A stretch of DNA of 64,000 nt from Symbiodinium natans (taxonomy: Eukaryota > Sar > Dinophyceae > Suessiales > Symbiodiniaceae), in NCBI GenBank assembly GCA_905221605.1, contig CAJNDS010002746.1, forward strand, positions 552,389 through 616,388. Reading direction: 5' to 3'. The position numbers and the translations under genes were made by a program. Every line of letters starts with the position of its first letter. The stretch's first letter is position 1. Below are positions 62,601 through 64,000 of the stretch, piece after piece. Under the pieces are notes generated by a model. The model was not told the origin of the DNA. It ran no database searches and was given only the letters and a program-made list of their open reading frames with translations.

Positions 62601-63784
62601 CCTGTGTGTGTGTGTGTGCGTGTCATCAAAGAGGAATCAGCTGCGACAAAAGCTTTCGGATCACCACCTGGCTTCTACCTCTCTCTATGGCTGCCAACAT
62701 TCGCAACAGAACAGAACAATCAACATATGGGCCCACTGTATGAGCATGGGTATTTGGGGGTGGCCCGCCTGAAGTGTAGATTGAGGTTGACGAGCGATAC
62801 TTCTGATGGAAAAAAAACTCAGGCCCTAAACCCTAAACCCTAAACCCTAAGCCCGAAAGCCTCAGTCCTCCTCGGCATCGTCCTCCTCCTGGCGGAACCT
62901 CCCGCTGAGCCGCCGCCACCTTGGCTTTTGGGTTTCCTTCGGTTTAGGGTTTAGGGTTTAGGGTTTCGGGTTTAGGGTTTAGGTTTAGGGTTTAGGGTTT
63001 GGGGTTTGGGGCTTGGGGCTTAGGGCTTTAGGGTTTGGGGTTTAGGGTGAGCTTCCTACGGTTTAGGGTTTAGGGTTTTAGGGTTCTTAAGGGTCTTTGA
63101 GGGTTAAGGGTTTGGTGCCTTTAGCCCCTGGGACGATGCTTGTAGCGCCTGTGGCTTTGCAGCTCAGGATTCTAGGGTCCTGGGGGGGTCAAGGGGGGTA
63201 CGTAACCCAAGGTCTGAGGTCTCCCCACTACACCCTAAGGCTCTAAGCTTCCCTATAGGGTTCCCTAGGTACTCACGTTAAATCTAAACCCTAAACCCTA
63301 AACCCTAAACCCTGAACCCTAGACCCTAAACCCTAAACCCTAAACCCGGAACCCTGAACCCTGAACCCCAAAACCTGAGCCCTGACGATCCCTCAACATC
63401 AGCCGGCCTCAACTCAACCCTGCACCCACAGTTTGCAAACCCTAAACTCCTAAAACCCAAAATCCTAAAGGGGTTTAGGGTTTAGGGTTTAGGGTTTAGG
63501 GCCCTTTTTTTATAACCCCTAAACCCTGAACCCAATACCTTCAGGGTTTAGGGCTTGGGGTTGAGGATTTCGGCCCCTGAACCCTATATGAAGCAGGGTA
63601 TCTAGTTCTTGTGCCCCCAAAAGGACACCCGGTATATAGAGTCACCAATATTAAAAAGGAACCTTATATACAGTCACCAATAACAGTAATGTCAACCCTA
63701 CTTCATATAACCCTCCATGCGGCCGGTGCACCAGCTCTGACGTCGAGCGTTGCCCGTGCGTGTCGTGTCCATCTTCCTCGGCAA
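36244..63784 (-). CDS. Split gene 2: DUF3638-family P-loop protein, partial
   Basis: A very large minus-strand gene whose 5' end lies right of the window. Colinear exons encode, in order, a DPR..FEF..LRK motif, DGRPLVHQMLMG joined to QGKTTVV (Walker A), ACVVCCPSALLEF, RPVVEFHFTRS, GPTALKSLLLRFV, LLLDDIDLLMHPLRS (Walker B region), ELHWPLG, LLAPDFYHK joined to ELRPILAEW, LFPHIVSRIHRVHYGLL and SLAVPFVGK. These are hallmarks of the DUF3638 family as I remember it: large eukaryotic proteins with a P-loop NTPase-like core, often annotated with DUF3645. The biochemical role is not established; nucleotide binding is the reasonable inference. Introns are 0.2-3 kb and full of telomere-type repeats. It may extend left of 36 kb, since further exon-like islands exist there. 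Confidence 0.85.
36286..36812. other. Intron: trinucleotide microsatellite and CCCTAAA words
   Basis: An att/act trinucleotide run at about 36390-36435 underlies asparagine- and isoleucine-rich shadow frames on both strands. Short CCCTAAA/CCCTAAACTC words 36660-36805. Confidence 0.7.
36813..36914 (-). CDS. Probable DUF3638-gene exon
   Basis: About 100 nt, open throughout. The reading includes PAEMSLLSLGPPLPKSLGLK and SQTCSDNSTATFQS. The acceptor is tgcag|AAA or ttctgtttaggg-side AG. It sits between the HRVHYGLL and AVPFVGK exons with CCCTAAA left and TTTAGGG right. Confidence 0.6.
36915..37383. repeat. Intron: TTTAGGG array and a 117-bp inverted repeat
   Basis: TTTAGGG/TGTAGGG 36917-37000, then an imperfect inverted repeat 37080-37196 (arms of about 45 bp around ccctaagggtccatgtacct), then CCCTAAA-like words. 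Confidence 0.8.
37384..37450 (-). CDS. DUF3638-gene exon: HRVHYGLL motif
   Basis: 67 nt reading LFPHIVSRIHRVHYGLLDEA. I associate the LPH..sKi.RV.yGLL pattern with DUF3638-family proteins. The acceptor is tacag|G, the donor gtttgt. CCCTAAA-like block left, TTTAGGG-like right. Confidence 0.8.
37451..38661. repeat. Intron: CCCTAAA arrays, poly-C, inverted repeat
   Basis: C runs 37889-37898 and 37992-38010, CCCTAAA 37904-37985 and 38145-38250, TTTAGGG 38318-38385, and an inverted repeat (38482-38629) whose interior carries a CCCTAAA block. Confidence 0.75.
38662..38719 (-). CDS. Probable DUF3638-gene exon
   Basis: 58 nt; frames include ATSFAAGLLRFALQKQPVE and RHILCGWLVALCAPK. The acceptor is tgcag|C, the donor gtgacc. 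The plus strand is also open (IIVVVTSTGCFW), so strand rests on context. Confidence 0.5.
38821..38875 (-). CDS. Probable DUF3638-gene exon
   Basis: 55 nt reading LDMSRLCVMSWPDVSCLR. The acceptor is ggcag|CTG, the donor gtcccg. CCCTAAA left, TTTAGGG right (38893-38970). Confidence 0.62.
39193..39326. repeat. MITE-like element, ggaggttcagggtactta termini
   Basis: Long imperfect inverted repeat: ggaggttcagggtacttag...ccaattataagtg pairs with cacttacaattgg...ctaagtaccctgaacctcc. The termini match those of the 25616-25787 element. Confidence 0.87.
39990..40022 (-). CDS. Candidate exon within the DUF3638 gene
   Basis: 33 nt reading EFRNLGDVQLK. The acceptor is catcag|GAA, the donor GC (gccgct). 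The plus strand is open over a longer span (LELDVAEVAEFLMSG), an unresolved alternative. CCCTAAA left, TTTAGGG array right (40087-40155). Confidence 0.45.
40023..41294. repeat. Intron: TTTAGGG arrays and unresolved islands
   Basis: TTTAGGG 40087-40155, 40277-40325 and 40524-40605 (about 11 units). A copy of the gaacctccaagtac terminus at 40406-40419. An island at 40757-40822 is open on both strands (minus PKAAGAEKLSRSSSEAP) and may be an exon. Confidence 0.68.
41295..41323 (-). CDS. Candidate short exon
   Basis: 29 nt reading HPAHRLPLE with acceptor gcaag|TG and GC donor (gctcac). Next to an alternating purine/pyrimidine stretch (41325-41352). Weak. Confidence 0.35.
41717..41751 (-). CDS. 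Probable DUF3638-gene exon
   Basis: 35 nt reading PVADTVLRELL. The acceptor is cggag|G, the donor GC with the same gcgccc hexamer as two channel introns. CCCTCTAAA/CCCTAAA block left, TTTAGGG right. Confidence 0.65.
41752..42093. repeat. Intron: short TTTAGGG and CCCTAAA blocks
   Basis: TTTAGGG 41775-41830 on the left, CCCTAAA/CCCCAAA block 41925-42065 on the right, and about 95 bp between. A compact example of the inverted layout. Confidence 0.85.
42094..42156 (-). CDS. DUF3638-gene exon: ELRPILAEW
   Basis: 63 nt reading ELRPILAEWALIWIRRRSAL. The acceptor is cagcag|GAG; it joins the 30-nt upstream exon to read DFYHKELRPILAEW, which fits the family. The donor is gtgcct. CCCTAAA-like left, TTTAGGG right. 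Confidence 0.82.
42157..42990. repeat. Intron: TTTAGGG/TTTGGGG array to CCCTAAA array
   Basis: TTTAGGG 42173-42230 changing to about 10 TTTGGGG units (42228-42312), AGTAGGGTT-type units 42400-42500, AT-richer unique DNA 42530-42850 (67-codon minus open frame, no motif), CCCTAAA 42880-42935. Confidence 0.82.
42991..43020 (-). CDS. DUF3638-gene microexon: LLAPDFYHK
   Basis: 30 nt, 10 codons VLLAPDFYHK. The acceptor is tcgag|GTG, the donor GC (gcgctg). The join to ELRPILAEW is in frame and family-like. The same frame remains open 3' of the donor, but the read-through product loses family similarity. Confidence 0.8.
43021..43975. repeat. Intron: copies of repeats C, A and B, then CCCTAAA array
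   Basis: Family C copies about 43045-43135 and a partial one at 43375-43440; family A copy 43499-43612; family B copy 43687-43832 running straight into a CCCTAAA array (43835-43942, about 15 units). Confidence 0.82.
43976..43995 (-). CDS. Candidate microexon
   Basis: 20 nt (VAFRYG in frame) with acceptor ccag|CC and donor gtcttc, between CCCTAAA left and TTTAGGG right. The frame continues to a TGA ten codons later if the donor is not used. Weak. Confidence 0.35.
43996..44904. repeat. Intron: TTTAGGG array, poly-C, inverted repeat
   Basis: TTTAGGG with TTTATTTAGGG variants 44033-44190, C run 44276-44287, CCCTAAA 44357-44440, TTTAGGG 44590-44655, an inverted repeat 44675-44767 (10-bp perfect arms tacctgggac/gtcccaggta), and CCCTAAA 44840-44902. 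Confidence 0.78.
44905..44982 (-). CDS. Candidate exon
   Basis: Frames include TRLVRLRRCSAPRTWQRSS. The acceptor is ctcag|ACC. CCCTAAA left, TTTAGGG/TTTGGGG array right (44995-45220). Position fits the DUF3638 gene; no motif. Confidence 0.48.
44990..45225 (+). repeat. Mixed TTTAGGG/TTTGGGG array
   Basis: About 30 units in which TTTGGGG and TTTAGGG alternate in a higher-order pattern (often two TTTAGGG then one TTTGGGG), suggesting local tandem duplication of a multi-unit module. Confidence 0.88.
45283..46418. repeat. Reverse copy of repeat B and degenerate CCCTAAA-like sequence
   Basis: A minus-orientation copy of family B about 45283-45352; unique pieces 45390-45560 and 45660-45780; CCCTAAA/CCCTAAAATC-like words 46160-46400. 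No exon recognised; the overlapping minus open frames 45918-46168 lack known motifs. Confidence 0.55.
46419..46466 (-). CDS. Candidate exon
   Basis: 48 nt reading LQSAVERGLRRKAPD. The acceptor is gccag|G, the donor GC (gccgtt). CCCTAAA-like left, TTTAAGGG right. Position fits the DUF3638 gene. Confidence 0.55.
46842..46871 (-). CDS. Candidate microexon
   Basis: 30 nt reading IASAQAVLA with acceptor tgcag|GC and donor gtccgg. CCCTAAA blocks on both sides. Weak because it is short. Confidence 0.42.
47186..47220 (-). CDS. Candidate short exon
   Basis: 35 nt reading VVARSCSGQLP with acceptor tgag|GTC and GC donor (gcctct). CCCTAAA (47038-47150) left and TTTAGGG (47235-47310) right. Confidence 0.42.
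47953..48008 (-). CDS. Candidate exon, strand not certain
   Basis: 56 nt. Minus frame reads GFHLLDGFFSCQHFGCM with acceptor ggcag|CTT and donor gtggcg. The plus frame (AEVLTGEEAIQEVKTKLPAG) is equally protein-like with a gtgaaa donor. Undecided. Confidence 0.4.
48038..48270. repeat. AT/TATG microsatellite, self-complementary
   Basis: About 230 bp of at, tata, tatg and gtat units, interrupted by a TTTAGGG-like word at 48163-48190. Several parts are palindromic and could extrude cruciforms. Confidence 0.92.
48271..49664. repeat. Poly-G tracts, CCCTAAA array, unique sequence
   Basis: G runs 48427-48446 and 48629-48643, CCCTAAA/CCCTGAA array 48750-48885, poly-G 49289-49307. Minus (48859-49059) and plus (49059-49325) open frames show no known motif. 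49330-49540 is unique and AT-richer. Confidence 0.65.
49665..49833 (-). CDS. Exon-like island, basic protein segment, unknown family
   Basis: 169 nt open, reading LNCGYGKKWAHTKVLRPMF then QRVFGKLGYLAGAPSKAKF and DRKTLTSARN. Lys/Arg-rich and clearly protein-like. The acceptor is tgag|GT, the donor gtgtct. Telomere-type arrays are absent on both sides within 200 bp, unlike other exons. It may be a gene nested in an intron, a processed copy, or part of gene 2. Confidence 0.55.
49856..49988 (-). CDS. Exon-like island upstream of the basic segment
   Basis: About 133 nt reading MDSWQTGHPSAIRQMPIPPA then GSDLHFVTFASAAACFPNW. The acceptor is tttag|G. It is separated from the next island by only 22 bp that start with gt and end with ag; joining keeps frame. 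Either an ultrashort intron or a frame-disrupting insertion. Family unknown. Confidence 0.48.
50393..50430 (-). CDS. Candidate DUF3638-gene exon
   Basis: 38 nt; frames include VGSGLGGIFHPE and LGQDSAVSFTPSG. The acceptor is ccaag|GTT. The GSGL reading resembles what follows the ELHWPLG exon in the family, but the junction is not settled. CCCTAAA left, TTTAGGG right. Confidence 0.5.
50431..51471. repeat. Intron: TTTAGGG arrays, poly-G tract, inverted repeat
   Basis: TTTAGGG 50464-50520, poly-G 50627-50658, inverted repeat 50858-50970, TTTAGGG 51071-51135 (about 9 units). A small GC-rich island at 51140-51180 may be an exon fragment. Confidence 0.78.
50858..50970. repeat. MITE-like element with 18-bp perfect terminal inverted repeats
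   Basis: cccagagactccaaaacc (50858-50875) and ggttttggagtctctggg (50953-50970) are exact reverse complements. The AT-rich interior continues the pairing imperfectly (aaggaatat...atattcct). Confidence 0.9.
51472..51556 (-). CDS. DUF3638-gene exon: ELHWPLG
   Basis: Up to 85 nt reading ELHWPLGDQHKLDFTTAASG with possible extension AREPAETS. It follows the Walker B exon; HPLRS joined to ELHWPLG matches the family motif HPLkSELnWPlG. The acceptor is cccag|GAG. The 3' end is either a GC donor near 51497 or gtgagc at 51471. Confidence 0.88.
51557..52077. repeat. Intron: TTTAGGG and CCCTAAA blocks
   Basis: TTTAGGG words 51560-51595, TTTAGGG/TTGAGGG 51778-51868, CCCTAAA 51952-52045. No exon between. 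Confidence 0.78.
52078..52130 (-). CDS. DUF3638-gene exon: Walker B
   Basis: 53 nt reading AVLLLDDIDLLMHPLRS. The hydrophobic run followed by DD is a Walker B-like motif, and DLLMHPLRS is typical of DUF3638. The acceptor is gcag|GC, the donor gtgccg; it joins in phase 0 to ELHWPLG. CCCTAAA left, TTTAGGG-like right. Confidence 0.93.
52131..53974. repeat. Intron region: CCCTAAAAA variants, CT run, unresolved islands
   Basis: A unique block 52180-52440 (83-codon minus frame, no motif); CCCTAAAAA/CCCTAAACA variants 52480-52710; an exon-like island 52735-52783 (frames HFDGLWASSEAAPGA or WALGVFRGCPG); GGGAGTTTA units 52868-52935; a CT microsatellite 53286-53335; GGGTTTATA units 53474-53515; inverted repeat 53802-53923. 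Confidence 0.65.
53802..53923. repeat. Inverted repeat with aaggaggggcccccttac-type arms
   Basis: acaaggaggggcccccttac at the left pairs with ctagggggccccaccttgt at the right (16 of 19). The interior has three related cttataac units. A MITE-like element. Confidence 0.82.
53975..54015 (-). CDS. Candidate DUF3638-gene exon
   Basis: 41 nt reading PAFLAAVVRQERE. The acceptor is tgaag|AA, the donor gttttt. Lies between the ALKSLLLRF and Walker B exons. No arrays immediately beside it. Confidence 0.5.
54314..54346 (-). CDS. Candidate DUF3638-gene exon
   Basis: 33 nt reading EVERHEVDRSQ. The acceptor is cgcag|GAA, the donor GC (gctggg). TTTAGGG array right (54388-54446). Confidence 0.5.
54347..55252. 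repeat. Intron: TTTAGGG array, repeat B copy, CCCTAAA block
   Basis: TTTAGGG 54388-54446, family B copy about 54545-54632 running into CCCTAAA 54632-54695, short TTTAGGG 54820-54900, CCCTTAA-like words 55160-55238. Confidence 0.78.
55253..55327 (-). CDS. DUF3638-gene exon: GPTALKSLLLRF
   Basis: 75 nt, 25 codons: VLCSGPTALKSLLLRFV then LTLHAIDV. The TPT.lKSl.Lr motif is typical of the segment between Walker A and Walker B. The acceptor is tgag|GTT, the donor GC (gcccaa). Confidence 0.88.
55728..55751 (-). CDS. Candidate DUF3638-gene microexon
   Basis: Begins cccag|GCG. If a GC donor at 55739 is used it encodes only ASRA (12 nt), which would join in phase 0 to VLCSGPTALKS and fit the family. 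Longer readings are possible. TTTAGGG array right (55785-55845). Confidence 0.42.
55752..56453. repeat. Intron: TTTAGGG array, AT run, C/A homopolymers
   Basis: TTTAGGG 55785-55845, an AT run 56015-56032, poly-C/poly-A 56112-56142, CCCTATAAG-type words 56265-56350. Confidence 0.72.
56454..56482 (-). CDS. Candidate DUF3638-gene exon
   Basis: 29 nt reading VSDDHFFKLL. The acceptor is ttcag|GTC, the donor GC (gccttc). Lies between the RPVVEFHF and ALKSLLLRF exons. TTTAGGG blocks right (56518-56580). Confidence 0.55.
56483..57277. repeat. Intron: TTTAGGG block and weakly repetitive sequence
   Basis: TTTAGGG 56518-56580, scattered CCCTAAA words 56718-56765 and 57115-57150. An island near 56800-56890 is GC-rich but open in no convincing frame. 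Confidence 0.6.
57278..57361 (-). CDS. DUF3638-gene exon: RPVVEFHFTRS
   Basis: 84 nt, 28 codons: ERLCGVLFRPVVEFHF then TRSTPATWLTEK. It matches the RkPV..F.FdR segment. The acceptor is gttag|GAG, the donor gtctcc; it joins the previous exon as KVLRERLCGVLF. Confidence 0.9.
57362..57813. repeat. Intron: poly-G tract and CCCTAAA block
   Basis: TTTAGGG-like word, poly-G 57407-57436, a cat/atc trinucleotide run 57557-57575 and CCCTAAA-like 57713-57775. The open frames 57448-57745 are not supported by motifs. Confidence 0.75.
57814..57871 (-). CDS. DUF3638-gene exon: PSALLEF
   Basis: 58 nt reading ACVVCCPSALLEFTCKVLR, the vvP.aLLe.sr..lr segment downstream of Walker A. The acceptor is gacag|G, the donor GC (gcggct). 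CCCTAAA on both sides. Confidence 0.9.
57872..58401. repeat. Intron: poly-G and poly-T tracts, CCCTAAA array
   Basis: CCCTAAA 57889-57930 then TTTAGGG, poly-G 58069-58082, poly-T/poly-G 58116-58150, CCCTAAA/CCCTGAA array 58287-58400. Confidence 0.8.
58402..58462 (-). CDS. DUF3638-gene exon: Walker A
   Basis: 61 nt reading QGKTTVVTPLTILVHGTSA. With the preceding exon it forms MLMGQGKTTVV, a P-loop (GxGKT-type) nucleotide-binding motif. The acceptor is cccag|GT. The donor is gctagggtttaggg, i.e. a GC donor fused with the telomere-type array. Confidence 0.95.
58463..59096. repeat. Intron: G-rich telomere-like sequence
   Basis: Almost entirely degenerate TTTAGGG-like words 58487-58935 (with GGGGTTTA, TTTCGGGG, TTTTGGG variants) and a short CCCTAAA block 58998-59025. 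A 40-bp GC-rich piece at 59027-59065 is unexplained. Confidence 0.78.
59097..59130 (-). CDS. DUF3638-gene exon: upstream half of the P-loop
   Basis: 34 nt reading DGRPLVHQMLM plus a split glycine codon. The acceptor is tgag|GAC, the donor gtgccc. The junction G|GT completes the P-loop glycine with the next exon: a strong internal check of the splice model. Confidence 0.94.
59395..59441 (-). CDS. DUF3638-gene exon upstream of the P-loop
   Basis: 47 nt reading RAVAKVELVRAMQAA. The acceptor is accag|CC, the donor gtggag, phase 0 to DGRPLVHQ. The frame stays open a further six codons past the donor. Confidence 0.75.
59442..60362. repeat. Intron: GGGCTTCAGGGTTCA module, poly-C, repeat A copy, poly-T/G
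   Basis: About four copies of a module gggcttagggcttcagggtt (59475-59565), poly-C 59660-59691, a family A copy 59815-59965 interrupted by telomere-like words, poly-T/poly-G 59993-60029, CCCTAAA 60047-60115, TTTAGGG 60263-60350. Confidence 0.82.
60363..60449 (-). CDS. DUF3638-gene exon: DPR..FEF motif
   Basis: 87 nt, 29 codons: MRHSVEGMTYDPRLVLFEF then SAGLVLRKKQ. I associate the DPR.lvFEf...lRk.Qv motif with the start of the conserved DUF3638 core. The acceptor is tgcaag|ATG, the donor gtgccc. Arrays reversed: TTTAGGG left, CCCTAAA right. Confidence 0.9.
60831..61361 (-). CDS. Long open frame, possible exon(s), family unknown
   Basis: A minus frame open for 176 codons from 61361, including LQTEFDFSVSHPQCHAYIW and LGDDLQGNHYPAPAVYCGGS. 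Not recognised. The same frame continues upstream into the 61440-61585 exon except for one in-frame TAA at 61365-61367. It may contain one large exon of the DUF3638 gene or a gene relic; the lower part (60831-61010) looks intronic. Confidence 0.42.
   Translation of the reverse strand: MPLSGRTRRTSRSESNLMARVLQTEFDFSVSHPQCHAYIWTIIWSNYQAALHAVSLGDDLQGNHYPAPAVYCGGSGSEVAACVQHAPALRQGTAILVEVPNVISAPRYSSQSLKPPALRPKTYILPEPPSLKTAYAFVYYEHMFHPFRVWLLLTCPHCLCIPRGCIQTVFVFSSVP
61440..61585 (-). CDS. Exon with canonical donor, N-terminal part of gene 2 (likely)
   Basis: 146 nt reading WRSLVDTTLKKPDDDRRKSL then AVLSQATLDTRSDSTSCVFY and RSHGLVNQ. The acceptor is tgtag|AG and the donor is a perfect gtgagt. Longer than most exons here. 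No domain recognised; assignment to the DUF3638 gene is by position and strand. Confidence 0.68.
61866..61896 (-). CDS. Probable DUF3638-gene exon
   Basis: 31 nt reading VASALAVEAP. The acceptor is tgcag|GTT, the donor GC (gcgcca). CCCTAAA array left (61805-61855). Confidence 0.55.
61897..62379. repeat. Intron: TTTAGGG/TTTGGGG words and repeat B copy
   Basis: TTTAGGG/TTTGGGG 61965-62020, family B copy 62022-62130, TTTAGGG words 62133-62195, C/A run 62248-62264. Confidence 0.78.
62380..62418 (-). CDS. Probable DUF3638-gene exon
   Basis: 39 nt, 13 codons: DPRGPELCDAAGE. The acceptor is gcaag|GAC, the donor gtgctg. TTTAGGG array right (62442-62495). Confidence 0.62.
62877..62919 (-). CDS. Probable DUF3638-gene exon
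   Basis: 43 nt; frames include WRRLSGRFRQEEDD and VAAAQREVPPGGGR. The acceptor is ccaag|GTG, the donor GC (gccgag). CCCTAAA left (62825-62850) and TTTAGGG right (62940-62995). Confidence 0.55.
62920..63731. repeat. Intron: TTTAGGG block to CCCTAAA block
   Basis: TTTAGGG with TTTGGGG and TTCGGG variants 62940-63085, unique 63110-63270, CCCTAAA/CCCTGAA block 63284-63385, short TTTAGGG 63473-63502. Confidence 0.78.
63732..63784 (-). CDS. Probable DUF3638-gene exon at the window edge
   Basis: 53 nt reading AEEDGHDTHGQRSTSEL. The acceptor is gcgag|TT, the donor gtgcac. TTTAGGG right (63809-63860). The gene continues beyond 64,000. Confidence 0.62.
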
Positions 63785-64000
63785 CTCGCTTTGAAGGTGT
63801 GTTTGTGTTCAGGGTTTAGGGTTTAGGGTTTAGGGCTTATAAGTTTAGGGTTTAGGGATAATGGACACTGTTGAGCTCCCAGAGGATTTGATCATGATGC
63901 CAAAAAGTTAAATGCGAAATTGTGGGCCAAAGAAGATTCCTCAAGCAAGGGGCATTGGAGTCTCCGGGTACCCTAAACCCTGAACCCTATTCCCTAAACC

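Noticed and set aside
1-64000. A real chromosome end (telomere)
   Set aside because: Arrays are short (usually under 150 bp), occur in both orientations across the whole window and alternate with exons. They are interstitial.
1-64000. tRNA, rRNA, spliced-leader or snRNA genes
   Set aside because: I scanned by eye for tRNA arms, rRNA-like conserved stretches and a dinoflagellate spliced-leader-like sequence and found nothing convincing; a covariance-model search was not possible.
1-64000. Retroviral or LTR-retrotransposon genes
   Set aside because: No reverse transcriptase, integrase or protease motif and no long direct terminal repeats were found.

Overview
ORGANISM. This is eukaryotic nuclear DNA, most likely from a dinoflagellate (confidence about 0.85). 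The whole window is saturated with plant/alveolate-type telomere heptamers (TTTAGGG and CCCTAAA) and near variants, in well over 100 interstitial blocks on both strands. There is no long uninterrupted gene. Instead the sequence between blocks contains short, GC-richer islands of 20-170 bp that read as exons. When the islands are read on the minus strand and joined at AG acceptors and GT or GC (occasionally GA) donors, recognisable proteins emerge. Tiny exons, abundant GC donors, same-strand gene order, a dinoflagellate-like voltage-gated channel and TTTAGGG repeats fit dinoflagellates best. A chromerid or other alveolate is the main alternative. I saw no rRNA, tRNA, CRISPR or prokaryotic signature.

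LAYOUT. All confidently decoded exons are on the minus strand. (1) About 0.5-12.6 kb, possibly to 17.7 kb: a voltage-gated cation channel. S1, S2, S3, the arginine/lysine-ladder S4, S5, the pore and S6 are encoded in colinear order by at least 15 exons, and nearly all junctions keep frame. (2) About 17-35 kb: many exon-like islands of unassigned membership; the border between the two genes lies somewhere here. (3) About 36-64 kb, running off the right edge: a very large gene for a DUF3638-family protein (a Walker A/B P-loop ATPase-like family, sometimes annotated with DUF3645). Its Walker A exon junction, Walker B exon and several family motifs are visible in order.

MAIN OBSERVATION. Most exons lie between a CCCTAAA block on their left and a TTTAGGG block on their right (plus-strand view). 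In the sense direction, introns therefore tend to start with (TTTAGGG)n and end with (CCCTAAA)n: they are bounded by inverted telomere-type repeats. These could pair in the pre-mRNA and bring splice sites together. In several introns the telomere word itself overlaps the donor (gtttaggg, gctaggg, gtaggg). I regard this telomere-repeat-bounded intron architecture as the potentially undescribed system in the window. Within the introns there are also at least three dispersed repeat families, many small inverted-repeat (MITE-like) elements, long G/C homopolymers and locally homogenised telomere variants.

LIMITS. Exon ends were deduced by eye from reading frame, splice dinucleotides and remembered family motifs, with no cDNA or database search. 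Islands without a recognised motif are given lower confidence.
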